A DNA stretch of 64,000 nt, from the NCBI GenBank assembly GCA_011800155.1, contig CM022371.1, forward strand, positions 2,542,001-2,606,000, in the 5' to 3' direction. Below are positions 49,112 to 60,494 of this stretch, one piece after another (position 1 is the first letter of the stretch; the number at the start of each line of letters is the position of its first letter). The stretch is from Flammulina velutipes. Its lineage: Eukaryota > Basidiomycota > Agaricomycetes > Agaricales > Physalacriaceae. The position numbers and the translations under genes are program-made. Under the pieces are notes generated by a model. It searched no databases. It worked only from the letters and a program-made list of their open reading frames with translations, and was not told the DNA's origin.

Positions 49112-51192
49112 CTAATACGTTTCCCAAAACAAGTCAGGTAAAATATCCCTCATCACTGAATACGATGTCAGCACTGCAGTTTGTGTCCTACACGGAAAAG
49201 ACCTACACGCCCAATGGTGGTCCCCTTGTTCCTCTTGCAGTTTGCCCAAACGATTTTTCCCATCCGTCAGCACGAATTCGTCTTCTTGGCCATGCGGTAT
49301 GCTAGCAAGAATGGACGACAATGCGACCTCTCGTATTGGAAGTGCAGATAGGACATGACGACGGAGGGGCGATCCTAGCCAATCGACACTTGTTGACTGC
49401 CTGAAACTTAGTGGTGTTGACGAAGATGTACAGAAGAATGCCTTGCAAAGAAAATGAGAATTGATTACTAGATAAATTCCGTGACTTACAACGTTCAAGA
49501 ATTCGTGGTCGAGAGCCTCTTGTGTTGGTTCCATCAGGTCATGGAAGGCTTTGCATTGACCAAAGACAGTCAAAAGAGTTTGCGCCACCAAGCGCATAGG
49601 GTCGGAGTAAAGGTATCCAGCATAATTCTACCGCATGGCATCAGATATGTTGACAGGTGTCCTGGGAGAACTACTCACGACGACAAGAATACCTTCGGGA
49701 TTCATCACGCTCTTTAGGTCATGCCAAAATTCGAGTGTGAAGATGTGCTGCGGGACACCTCCGCCTGAGAAACAGTCATGCACAGCGATGTCGAATAGTA
49801 CTTTCTCGTTCCCAGCCTCCACGCTGGCACGTCTTTTTGCCGCCCATCCCCGAGCATCTTCAATAAAAATATGGCCTTGTCCAGGATCTGGGAGGCCGAA
49901 GAACGCACGCGCAGCATCATACACTGCGGGATCGATCTCCACAATGGACACCTCCAAGTTGTGGCGCTTGAAAGCTGTGGCTGAAATACCAGCACCAAGG
50001 CCTCTGAAAAAAAAATTATCAGCCAGTCCTATCGGCCGAGGAAGAACTTGCATGATAAGAGCCGTCTCCGCTTCTTTGTTGGTGCTGTTGACGAGTCGCG
50101 CTGCCTCCTGCAAAGTGAAAGCGCCGTATATGGAGTCGCCAAGCGGCCTACCGCGAGAATCACGGAGAGGCTGGACGTTATCAATAGTCATGACCTTGGT
50201 TTCCATCCAAACGCCTCCGAGAAGGGAGTGGGCAGCGCGTAGGTAGCGTACGTCGGACATACGTCTCTGGTCATCTGTTGCGTTGGGAGGGGCCTTCAAA
50301 GATTCGCCCACGACGATGAGACCCGTTGTAGACTGAACGGACGAGTGTATCTGCAGCGGGAAGTTGGGGTGGGTATATGTTTTGGGTAACGGGTGGGGAA
50401 GGACTGGTGATACAAGTCTGGGGTATATAGTGGATGCCAACGCCAGGAAGGCAGCCAACGTGATGGATTTTGTTTGGAGAGGACTGAAAGATGAAGCTGC
50501 TTTGCGCTTTTTCGACGACGACTTGGTCGAGGAGGGAGATGAGGGTATATGGAGTTGCGATATGGATACACATGTGTAAATGATTGATAGAGCAAGAAAC
50601 TAAGGAAGGGTGAGTATATGCGTTCAAGTGGTTTGAAGTAGCGTACAATATGGCTCTCAGATAGCGTATTCAGCAAGCCAAGCCTGTTCCAAGCTGATTT
50701 CTTGGCCAGCAAGACGAGGGTACACGGCAATGCGGTAGTGACAAAGGCAACACCAACACGTCCTAGTGCACTCTGGTCACGGATGGATCAGCACTACTGC
50801 AACCCTCGGCTTCGTTGATCACTCACCGAGGACGACTTTAGAAAGCTCGACATTGCTGCTACCAGTGGCAGTAAGACAATGCTGTGGGAAATGGCTGGTC
50901 CCCATATCGGATTTCTATTGCGAGCAGTCCATACTGGGATCCAATACGTGGCATTCGGTGCGATGGCCAACAGCAGTCCGCAGGCGAGAGCCTTTTGACT
51001 CGTCGTGAATGCGAAAGGCTGGAATGCTGACAGACATAGAGCAGCGAGAATAACAAGGTCGAGCGCGTGCTGGGTCGGTTCCGATGCGTAGATCGGGATG
51101 AGGGCACGCTCGTAGATGAAGACGACGAGCGAGAGCGGTACGATGGTGGCGGCGACCGCGCCGACGCTGTGGAGGACGTTGAGGGCGGACAT
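49112..51192 (-). CDS. Membrane-fused spermidine/spermine synthase-like protein
   Basis: The start at 51192 gives MSALNVLHSVGAVAATIVPL. The N-terminal 250 residues hold several membrane helices (TIVPLSLVVFIY, LVILAALCLSAFQPFAF, ALACGLLLAIAP, ISHSIVLLPLVAAM and VAFVTTALPCTLVLLA). After a basic linker, the C-terminal domain is a spermidine-synthase-like Rossmann fold: LIMGLGAGISATAFKRH, VEIDPAVYDAARAFFGL, FIEDARGW and VHDCFSGG. The final exon gives HHWALMRDILPDLFWETY. The GLGAG loop and acidic strand end fit decarboxy-SAM or SAM binding. Polyamine synthesis is not proven: fused membrane members often have unknown reactions. Introns near 50600 and 49160 are required to keep the frame. Confidence 0.85.
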
Positions 51193-51422
51193 TATAGATG
51201 ATGGGCGCGCATGATCAAGGATGGTTTGTGCCACGTTGTGCATCCCCTGGACTTGCTCTGGACTGCCAAGGGCGTCGTCTCACATGCCGCCCGCCACCCG
51301 CCACATGATGTCTGGCAGGCGGCTCCTCTGCAGCCTGGTGACCTCGACGTCGCTCATCGGCTTTACTCGGCTTCTCATGTCGAACTATGGCGTAACTCCC
51401 GGACCATGTTCTCTGCCGCCGG

Positions 51423-51430
51423 TATAAAAG
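51423..51430 (+). promoter_or_regulatory. TATA box of the DUF3602 gene
   Basis: TATAAAAG lies 47 bases before the DUF3602 ATG, a compact core promoter. The same sequence occurs before the hydrophobin gene. Confidence 0.6.
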
Positions 51431-51476
51431 TCTATCACTTTCTCTCTCTTGACTTGATATTTTTCTGTCAACAACA

Positions 51477-52410
51477 ATGTCGGAATCCACTGTAGAACGC
51501 TCTGTATCTCGAGGACGCGAAGGCTTCGCCGTACGTTCTGTTCGCCATCATAATGTCTCCCATATATTTATATATATTTTACAGCAATCATCAGGAAGAG
51601 GAGGCATCGGAAATATCAGAGCAGCCTCTCAATCGAGGGATAGGCCTGCTGATGGTCCTGATGACTTCTCATCCACCAGAGGTAGAGAACCAGCAATCCA
51701 ACCCACAAGGGTATGTTTAAGCCAAAACTTACTCCTACCAACCTCATCATGGAATTAGATGTATTCCACAGGGCGTGGAGGTGCTGGTAACATTCGTTCT
51801 CCATCTGGAGGTGAGCGTGTAGCCGCCCCCAACCCCCACGAACTCGACGTAGTCCGTGAATACGAGGCCAAAGAGAGCGCTGAAATCGTACGCACACCTT
51901 ATCCTTATCTTGCACTTTCCCTAATCTCCCCCTCTAGCACTCCTCTGGGCGCGGAGGATTAGGCAATATGTCTCGCTCCCGTTCCCGTGGACCCGCCGCG
52001 ATACCCACCTCCCCAGCCCGTCACTACTCAGTCGGTCGAGGTGGCGTTGGAAACATCCAAGAAGGTGACGGTCTCGAATCTTCGCTCCTAGACGAAGAAG
52101 AACGTCGCCGAGCACTGCACAATAACGTCAACAAAGTGTATGTTCCGTTCCGTTCACACTAGCAATCCACACGCTCTGACATACGTATACCAGGCACTCC
52201 ACAGGGCGTGGTGGCGTAGCAAACATGACACAGTCACCCAACCCAGGCATAGAAACTCCGCAGCACCAGACTCGCGAGTTTGAGTCGTCTGGCCGCGGTG
52301 GATCGGGTAACATTCGAGATCGCTCTCAGTCCCAGCAACGCAACGCATCCCAGGAGAAGCATGGAATCTCCGGATTGCTACACAAGGTCACCCATCCACG
52401 TCAAAGCTAA
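51477..52410 (+). CDS. DUF3602 protein with six GRGGxGN repeats
   Basis: Five exons, 51477-51530, 51585-51710, 51759-51887, 51938-52137 and 52194-52410, encode 241 residues. Six copies of an S-x-GRGG-x-x-N motif are spread through a disordered, Ser/Pro/Glu-rich protein: SSGRGGIGNI, STGRGGAGNI, SSGRGGLGNM, SVGRGGVGNI, STGRGGVANM and SSGRGGSGNI. Exons 2, 3, 4 and 5 each begin, within a residue or two, with a repeat. No signal peptide or membrane helix is present. DUF3602 proteins are widespread in fungi; their function is unknown and stress induction is often reported. The TATA box supports regulated expression. Start and stop are unambiguous. Confidence 0.88.
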
Positions 52411-52734
52411 TCGCGGCTTCTCCCAAATCAGGAATCCTATATATTAAAGGGATACTTGACCCTGACAGGACCCTTTAAACTCGAAAAAAGCGGTATAGCT
52501 GAACGCAAGCAGTACAAAGTTTTCCTGCTGATATGTCGCCGAAAAAATAAACGGGATATGCTCCGGGGGAACAGAGGATTATGTCTACGAAAAAAAAGAG
52601 AGAGAAAGCATTGACCTAATGTCATACAACGACGAGACGGATCGTGCCCAAGCATGTGGCTGTGCTCAAAGGTATAGTTCTCAAGACTTCAATGTTCAGT
52701 GAGCTCGCCATATGCATTAACACGGGGCTCGAGA

Positions 52735-52755
52735 GCACCCATCGTAGATGGGTGC
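52735..52755. repeat. Perfect inverted repeat, 9-base arms
   Basis: GCACCCATC, a three-base GTA loop, then GATGGGTGC. It could form a hairpin in RNA or be a dyad protein-binding site. It is not followed by a T-run that would suggest a Pol III terminator. Confidence 0.75.
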
Positions 52756-52797
52756 GGCAGAGCGTTTTCAAAAGTAACGTACATGATTGTATAATCT

Positions 52798-52815
52798 GCC
52801 CGTGTATACACGGGC
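52798..52815. repeat. Perfect 18-base palindrome
   Basis: GCCCGTGTA directly abuts TACACGGGC with no spacer, 43 bases after the previous inverted repeat. A spacer-free palindrome suits a dimeric DNA-binding protein better than an RNA hairpin. Confidence 0.75.
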
Positions 52816-53160
52816 CACACCGCTAGTAAGATCTAATTGGATTGATGTGTCAAAAAGGACCTTTGTTATTCTACGCCACATCTATGTACTTTATTAATGT
52901 ACTTTACCGATATGATTATCTCGATGACACAGCTCAGCCGACAGGGATTCTGAGAAGCGCAAAGGACACCAATGGCAAAAGGACCTGAAGGGCCAATCAA
53001 GCGCTACTCCTTCGCCAAAGTCGCGCTGCGAGTAGTCGCAGAGGATAAATACCAGCCTCAATAGAGGGAAGCCCTACAATCGACCCTCTTGTTAATCCAA
53101 AGGTAAGCGGCACCTAAGATATTCTTTCGCGTTCTCATAGTCAACCAGCTGCCATACAAC

Positions 53161-53415
53161 ATGCCACCATCCAAGCCCACCGCTCGTGCTCCCGTCGGCG
53201 CTCCTGTACGTCCCTATTCACACCTCCGACCAGCGGAAGACACGATAACACAGGTTTAGGTCGCCAAAGCCCCCGCCGCTAGTGCACAGCCTGCTCCAGG
53301 CAAAGCACCCCGCGTGCCCACGACTAGTACAAGTGTTCCCAGCCTCAACAAGCCCAAGGTCCAGGCCACTCCGAAGAGCCCTACTGGCAAGAAAGCCACA
53401 CCCAAAGCCAAGTAG
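53161..53415 (+). CDS. Small Pro/Ala/Lys-rich protein, 66 residues
   Basis: Two exons, 53161-53205 and 53260-53415. The protein MPPSKPTARAPVGAP continues as VAKAPAASAQPAPGKAPRVP and ends GKKATPKAK. It is basic, disordered and of histone-tail-like composition, without a recognised domain. Splicing uses an AG after an in-frame TAG, so only the spliced form is open. Codon use (C-ending) and the intron support a real gene, but function is unknown. Confidence 0.55.
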
Positions 53416-53582
53416 CGTATTCGTTCATAACTCGGAGGTGGTCCAGCATCTGGCTCACGACAAGAACGATAGCGCGATGGAATAGGTAGCGTAGTTGATG
53501 ATTTTCCCTTGTAAATATTCAAATCTGTTGAAGTTACGTTAGAATTGGACGAGACGAGTAAGCCCAGAGCGTTGACACACAA

Positions 53583-55087
53583 TCAATCGCGCGTACCATA
53601 CATCGCACGTGCGGAAGACTGCAGCTTCGTTAGGCGCTCTCCTTGCAAGTGATTCAGTTGACGAGACACCGTCACATCCTTCAGATGAACGCGTGTGATA
53701 TTATTCTCCACATCCTCCTCCCATGATGAACACCGTGATTCTATCATCGACATCAACAAGTCGTAATCGTCGCACAAAACACAATCACCGATATCGAGGC
53801 TTTGCAGATTTGGCAGAACTGATATTTTGCGGGAATACGCAGAGAGCGCCACCAAAAATGGGGAGACCAGGCGGCGACCCCAGAACCGGAAAGTGGTCAC
53901 ATTGGATGTAGAAACGAGGAAATTGATGAGATTCTGCGTGCTGGTTGGATTTATTGGACAGTTAACACTGAGCGTCGTCAGGCAAGGAGGAGGGTTGTCA
54001 AACTTGGGGAAATCAGTAGCGTTAACAGTTGAACGGAAGAATAGATCCAGTCGGACGAGACATGGCACTGCCAATAAGCGGACGACGCCTGCCAGACTGC
54101 CGGAAGGTGCCTTTGAGCCTTCGTTGAGTTCAAGATGTGTCAATCGGGGTAAGACGATAAGGTCCTGCACATCACGAAAATGCGATCCCACATTTATGCG
54201 GAGAGTTTGGATGACAGGTAGCTTCCGGAGGTCCTCAACGGAATTGGCGCGACCGCCAAGACGACAATCAGTGATGCGGTTCCAAGGCAATGATAGCTGG
54301 ACGGAAAAGGTCGGTGCCATTATCAATCGATGAAGGTGAGGTGCGTCGTGGAAAGTGGAACTGGACGGAAGGTTGACAGGCCATTTCTCCGATAGATATC
54401 GAAGTTCCTGCATGCGAGGAAAGGTATTTCCCCGGAAGATATCCAAGGTAGATGGCCTTACTTCGAACCATACCCTATTCCACCGAACCGCACTGAGTTC
54501 CAGCAGGGCGAAGGCGGGATGAGGTTCATCTGTGAAGTAATAAGAAAGGAAGAGGTGCAGATCACATTCCTGAGAGCGCTGGAGGTACAGTCCAAACCTA
54601 TACAGAAGGCGCCTATGCGGCACAAGCTTGTAACGTTCAAAGTTGAGGACCACATTCGCCCAAAGTTGTGGGGAAGCCAAAACAACGTCACGCCAACGAC
54701 TGCAGACGTACGACAAAGATCAAGGGGGAAGCAGCGCGTCCATTGAGTCTCCATTGTCAGTTCTATCCCATCGTTTTAAGCAGTGTGAGAATATTTCTCG
54801 GAGGACCTCTGTCGGCAGCTTGCGAACTGGGTGAAGATGGCACGAGCATCTTTGAAGTGAGACTCGGCTTGCGTCCGCGCATTGACAAGATGTTCCAATG
54901 CGGCCGTAGCATGAGCAATTTTATCGTCGATATCTCTGAGTATTTCTGGTGTACTTTCGATAACATTGCGGAGGTCGGCAAGCTCGACCTCTAGAGGAGG
55001 CGTGTTTCGGCGTAGCAGATCTTCGACGCGCTCAGTGCGACGACGCGTCTCGACGGAATATGTAAGACAGATCGTTGAGCCTGGCAT
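53583..55087 (-). pseudogene. F-box protein pseudogene (frameshift and premature stop)
   Basis: The N-terminal coiled-coil part (MPGSTICLTYSVETRRRTER to HFKDARAIF) is in one frame. The F-box core HPVRKLPTEVLREIFSHCL is in the next frame, with no room for an intron at about 54828-54836. The F-box frame then meets a TGA at 54720-54722 within PP-stop-SLSYVCSRWRDVVLAS, where relatives have Trp, so TGG to TGA is likely. The remaining 370 residues are an intact agaric F-box/LRR-like tail down to 53583. Two separate lesions argue for a decayed gene. Alternatively the downstream Met of MSYVC-like sequence could serve as a start and give a protein lacking the F-box. Confidence 0.75.
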
Positions 55088-55360
55088 CGCACTAAAAAAA
55101 ACTTGTTAACTAGGTCGCGTAGAATTGTGCAAGTTGGCTCACGACAGATGGAAAGTCTTAGTTAGAAACAATGAGGGATTGAGCCACGTGCTAGCGCGTC
55201 AGCAGAAACAAACAACGCGGATTTTTTGAATTGTCTTATTCCACTTTTGTCCAATACGTCCGCCGCTGCTTTGCGCTCGCTGTCCGCCTCGTTCTCCTCG
55301 TTCAATCGCATCGTAGCTCACTGTCGACGACGACGGAAGGCCACTCTCTTCACTCAAAAA

Positions 55361-57442
55361 ATGCTGGCAGGCCCCTTGACCGCCTCATCTCCCTTTTCTC
55401 TGGCAGGAAATGACGATCAGATGTCATGTAGACCGACTGCGGATATCGAAGCATTCAAGAGTCTGTTACCACCGCCAGTCGAGTTCGTCGAGGCCACAAC
55501 ATCGACGCTAGCCGTGGCCGAGGGCAAGTACCAGGCAATCAACGAAACACCAAAAGCCGGGCCAAGTAAAGAGGTGTGTCTCCTCGTGTGCCGTTTCCCG
55601 TTTCGTGCTAACTAGTATCGTCAGAATAACCAAGCACCCCCACCATCCCCTTCGCCATCCCAGAGAGCACCTAGACGATCCTCGAACGCATCAAGCGCCG
55701 AGCCTCAATCTCTTCATGCAAGTGAGATTGATACATCCTGGCCTCTAAAATTCAACGTCGGCTCTGGATTGTACAATAACGGCAACACCTGTTTCTTAAA
55801 CAGTGCTTTGCAATGTCTGCTGCATACCCCACCTCTACTCCGCGTGATTGTCCAGCACCATGATACCAATTCCTGTAAGTCTATCAGTATCAGTCACATC
55901 TATCTGTCTCACACAGCCTCAGGTCGTGTTAAAAGCGGGTTTTGCATGTCATGTAGCATGCGTCAAGTCATCCTACGAGCACATCAGAATAAATCTCCCT
56001 TTTCACCCGAACAGATAACAAGCAAACTGCAGAGTCAGTCCTCATGCCCTACTCAAAGTCACAGTGTTTGACATTCCAGCAGTAATAGCTAAACATTTAC
56101 GACGCGGACGTCAAGAAGACTCTCACGAATTCCTAAGGTATGCCATCGACGCCTTTCAAAGATCATGTCTAGCCGGCCAGTCACCGTTAGTCCCTGCAAT
56201 TTCCCATCTTTTGCTCAAACAACTCAATCTTTCTCTCAGTAAAGCAGATCCTAAGATCGCGGAGACGACATGGGTACATAAAATTTTCGGTGGCAAGCTG
56301 CGTTCCCGAGTAACCTGTGCGAGCTGTGGGCACAACAGCGACACCTTCGATAACAATCTTGACCTGAGCTTGGATATCTTCAAGACTAGCTCAATACGGG
56401 AGGCATTTCGCAAGTTCTTTACACCTGATCAGCTCAAAGGATCCGACAAGTACAAGTGCGAAAAGTACGCCGCATCTCATCATCTGGTGCACTGCCATCT
56501 TAACAGTTTGACCCTAGGTGCAAAAAAGCTGTCAACGCGCAGAAACGTTTCTCAATAAAAGAGGCACCTCTCGTCCTAACAGTGCATCTCAAACGATTCT
56601 CACCTTTTGGGAGCAAGATTGGCCATCAGGTGGACTACGAAAGTCAGATTTCGTTGAAGCCGTACATGAGCGATGGCCAATATGGACCAACGTACACTCT
56701 ATACGGCGTCATATGCCATGCAGGAGGAGGTCCCAACTCTGGCCACTACTACTCTTTTGTGAAGAGCAGGGAGGGAAAGTGGTATGAGATGAACGACGAC
56801 TCTGTGTCTCCCTATGGCGGCGGGCTTCCTGTCAAGAAGAACGCGTACATCCTCTTCTACCTCCGAAACAAGGGCGACCGTTTGCAGTCTGCAATCCAGC
56901 AGGTGCCAGAGGCGATGGCTCCTCCACGCAGTCTTATAAACTCGATGAAGAAACGGAAACAACGTGACGGGGAGGATACAGGCGTTTCTGTCTCCAAACC
57001 GTTCATTGGCCCCGTCATGCCGTCGTCGAACGACAGTCCTTCAGAAGCCAAGAAACAAAAGCTGAGCAACGGGGATCCTCAGGCCGACGCAGTAAAGAAG
57101 AAGATCAAGTCTGCGCAGAAGAGCTCACTCTTGGAACTGAACCAGTACAACTCCGATCAAGAGGAGGGTGAAGATGCTACGGTCGCACTGGAGGCGCCTG
57201 CGTCGACATCCGACGGTCTCCCAACTCCTACTCCCGTCTCCACCAAACCCACACCTGCCCCCACACCCACCCGCACACCTATCCCGCCCGCTCAGTTCTA
57301 CGGCACTCCGCCATCGAATAAACCAGGACGACATCGTGTCCCTCCTTCTGGCGATTGGAAACACAAAGTCAAGCACGGCTTCGCTGGCCCCTACCACAAG
57401 TACACAAACAAGAAAAAGTTCGGTCGTCCACGTCCACTGTAA
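55361..57442 (+). CDS. Ubiquitin-specific protease (UCH/USP family, USP36-like)
   Basis: The start at 55361 is MLAGPLTASSPFSLAGNDDQ. The Cys box is GLYNNGNTCFLNSALQCLLH (about residue 130) and the His box TLYGVICHAGGGPNSGHYYS. In between are GRQEDSHEFLRYAIDAF, the zinc-ribbon Cys pairs VTCASCGH and KCEKCKKAV, and LTVHLKRFSPFG. All catalytic residues are present. The basic, Pro/Thr-rich C-terminal tail of about 200 residues ends KKFGRPRPL, resembling nucleolar USP36/Ubp-type enzymes. It should remove ubiquitin from proteins; nucleolar location is inference. At least four introns are needed, and the exons at 55880-56120 are short. Confidence 0.92.
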
Positions 57443-58749
57443 TCCGATAGTTGTACCGTTTCATTAATCTTTGGACGCTGTATTGCACATACATTGTAAT
57501 TTATGATTTGACAGATGCCAGATCAGATCCTGAAGGTCCTACGCGTCACATCTTGGAAAGCTTTTCTCAAAGAAGTCGAAGGACTCAATTCTGAGGTTCC
57601 CGATATTCATCCAATGATGCTTTTGCGCTACGGGATCGAGGAGCTCGCTACTGGGAAAGTGGACGACTTGGCCAAGGCCTCTGAAGACTTATCCCATCTC
57701 ATGGACTCTTGGAGAGCCATCTTGGCTACTCGTTGATGACGGTGTGCAACCCGAGGTAGGCTGTATTCCAGCCCACGTATCCCTCAAACCATTCATTTCG
57801 CCGTCGCAGCACAAGCTCTGGAAACACTCTCTACTATTCAAATCCGAGCCTGTTAAACCACAAACATCCGGAAACTCTGAACTCTGTAGTCCTGCGATGG
57901 TCATATGTGCGACCCACGCCTTCGGCCCATCGCCTCTCCTCGAGTCACTGAAGAAGCTGTCGGCAACTTTACCCTAGGACTGTAAGACGCGTACGAACCC
58001 GATGCCGCATACGCTGCAGGCTTGCTTCGATTTGACGGAGTACATCAGTGCCCAGGTTTACACTCCGTACCCTGTGACGAACACGTCCCGCAGTAGAAGA
58101 GTCTACACGAGAAGCGAGGACGTTGAAGGGCCTAGTGCTGAACAGGTACATAACTAGACTAAGATACATATATGTACTACCTAGCATATAAATTTGCTGG
58201 CTCTGTTCTGTCTGTCTCGTGGAATCTATCATGATCCATCAATTCATCGCCTCGTTGCTCCTGATCGAGTTCCGTAGGCCACAGCATGGTGAAACGAAAA
58301 CGGCAGTTTACGCCACTCATTGATACTTGGAACTGACTTTTAACTCAGTGGCTCCATCATATGATACGAGAAGCACCCTTTAACGCTCTGATTAATCGTA
58401 TCGCCTGACCATGGTTGATGCGAACCGAAGTGTAGGTCGAGTCAATACAGTGGCGCCATGGGGCGTCCGAACTGCGGATACTGAGGTGTGGTCGTCCTTG
58501 ACCAGATATACAATATGGCTGATGCTAATGAACCTTCGGCGACACAGTGTTTCTCTTGACATGTCAATGATACAGGTACGTACCCACGCCAGAGAGCAAA
58601 GAGAGAGATCGGGTAGACCGGTCAAAGTGTACGTACGTACGTGATGATCATTCTGAAATTTAAATAATAATAAACTGTAAGGCAAGCCATCTATATTACC
58701 ACCACGAACAGCTATAAGCTGCTATGGCTTGATATCCTTTCTCATTCCC
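57443..58749. other. 1.3 kb without a confident gene; open fragment at its start
   Basis: An ATG at 57515 opens 73 residues (MPDQILKVLRVTSWKAFLKE onward) ending at 57736. Another frame, 57740-57976, reads VSLKPFISPSQHKLWKHSLL. Both look coding-like but do not join across a convincing splice site, so they may be 3' relics or one small unrecognised gene. The rest (57977-58749) shows nothing except a short GTAC repeat at about 58629-58641. Confidence 0.35.
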
Positions 58750-60120
58750 ATGTCATCCTCTCCTTTGACGGTGGCTGAGATTTCGACGCTGCGAGAAAGC
58801 GGGGAGCTCATTGTGCAATATGTCCTCCCTCTGTCGGTCGGGTCAGCATGCTGGGGTTTGTACTCCTCCCCCAGTCATATCCAAAATCTCAAGGAATATT
58901 ACAGGAATATATCTAGCGATGGCATGCAAAGCTTTGAGGACTCTGCGGTATGTCCTCCGATTCTCTGTGGCACAATATCTCACACACCGTCCCAACACAG
59001 TGCAAGAGGCCTCCGAAACTCCATTCCCAGAGCCAGCTTATTCGTACTGGTAGTCATCATGCTCTTCCTCTCTACTGCGAATCTCTTCTGTAGCTTCGCC
59101 GAATTCTTTGTTCAGGTCGTGAATCTTTTTCTGGCTACCGACATTCCTTCACTTGCGGAGAGGATCCACGCTGCAGATCTCTACAAATTTAGACTTTACT
59201 TTGCTTATCTGGTCTTATTTCAAGTTGAGGTCAGCATTGTTCCCGTTGTACAAGGTCAGGACATAACTTATCAGAATAGGTACTTCTTGGAGACGGTATC
59301 GTTATTTGGCGGACGTGGGCACTCTGGGAGAGTCAAACTAGAGTTGTACTATTCCCCATTGTCTTATGGCTGACCTCTCTCGGTGCGGCTTCTACTTGCA
59401 AACAGCACTCACCCTGATCGTTAAAAAATACCAGTCCTGTTCATCGTCTGGGTCGCAACATCGTCTGGATTCACTTACATCTACACTGCATCCCAAGCCG
59501 TCTCAATAGCCGCCAATGGTCTTTCTACTGCACTAATTGGTTACAGAGCATGGTGTGTATGTCACTTGTCGGCGTAGTAGCATGCTAAATAGGTGGCAAA
59601 CTTAGGTCCCATCGTCATACCCTCAAGTTGAGTGGCTACAGTCGCAGCACGTTCATCCAGAAAATTCTGGCATTGCTTGTGGAATCTGGCTGCATATATT
59701 TAATCATGGTGGTACGTGCGCGTGTTTGTACTTATTCAGTTTCTGACAGTGACTATTCAACTTAGCTATTCGACGTGGTATCACACGCTATGATTATGGC
59801 TTCATATACGCCATGGTCGATTTTCATCAACTGCGTTGACTGCGCCGTCATTCAAGGTCTTGTACGTTTGTTCATGTCTGTTGGCGATTTCTTCCCATAC
59901 TGACTAGTCGGTGCAACAGGGCCTTTACCCGACTCTCATTATCATCTTGGTCGAGCAACGCAAAACCATGTGGGACCACACTGAATCTGATGATTTCCCG
60001 CGTAGTGTCACCACTATCCACTTCAACATGACCAGTTCCACCTGCCCAGAAGACTCTCACGCTTTGGAATCGCGTAGATCAAGAGTCAACAATTTGAAAA
60101 GCACAAGGGGGAGTGTATGA
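58750..60120 (+). CDS. Multi-pass membrane protein, agaric-expanded family
   Basis: About eight exons. The start MSSSPLTVAEISTLRESGEL is followed by IVQYVLPLSVGSACWGIYLA, SLFVLVVIMLFLSTANLFCS, the hallmark VLLGDGIVIWRTWALWESQT, VVLFPIVLWLTSL, FIVWVATSSGFTYIYTASQA, the loop RAWSHRHTLK, ILALLVESGCIYLIMVLFDV and the last span GLYPTLIIILVEQRKTMWD. That gives seven predicted spans and a hydrophilic tail, a layout repeated many times in mushroom genomes and sometimes likened to 7-TM receptors. Ligand and function are unknown. The start was chosen as the first ATG in frame with the first helix. It is related in style to, but not the same family as, the 41955 gene. Confidence 0.82.
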
Positions 60121-60494
60121 GCAACCCGTCAGTCTCGTAGCAGACAAAATACGACCGCTACGTTATCGTGTAACAGCCCGTCAAAAATCGGAAAATCAAG
60201 TGTTTAAAAATGAGAAAAAGATGAGATTTACAAATATCTTTGGAGGCGGAGACTCGAAGAATACTTAGTGGAAACCTTTCCTCAGGCTTCGAGAGAGCAT
60301 TTTATCTCTTGTTGATATGCCTCGCAGAAGGGCATGTTGGTCTCAAGCTCTTCATTTGCGCCTTTGCTCCTCTGTCGGCAAGTCATGCAGGACCCGCGCG
60401 CTCCAAAACAGTCATGAACGATTAGATTGATGTCATTGACAAACAGCCATTGAGGTGTACCTCTGAATGCATGGTGATAAAGGCGCTCAACGTA
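60121..60494. other. Convergent intergenic region
   Basis: This region lies between the membrane protein (plus) and RFC1 (minus), so two 3' ends. A short frame at 60240-60425 has no family features. No RNA gene was seen. Confidence 0.5.

Larger units (their letters stand above)
52411..53160. other. Intergenic, 0.75 kb, with two palindromes
   Basis: No gene is supported. It holds two perfect inverted repeats (listed separately) and a TATA-like GGATAAATACC near 53043, about 120 bases before the next ATG. Confidence 0.5.

Noticed and set aside
54823..54839. Short intron to explain the F-box frame change
   Set aside because: The only GT...AG pair would make an intron of about 17 bases, below any functional size seen here.
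58629..58641. GTAC repeat as a regulatory or mobile element boundary
   Set aside because: It is only about three units of a self-complementary tetranucleotide; it is likely a simple microsatellite.
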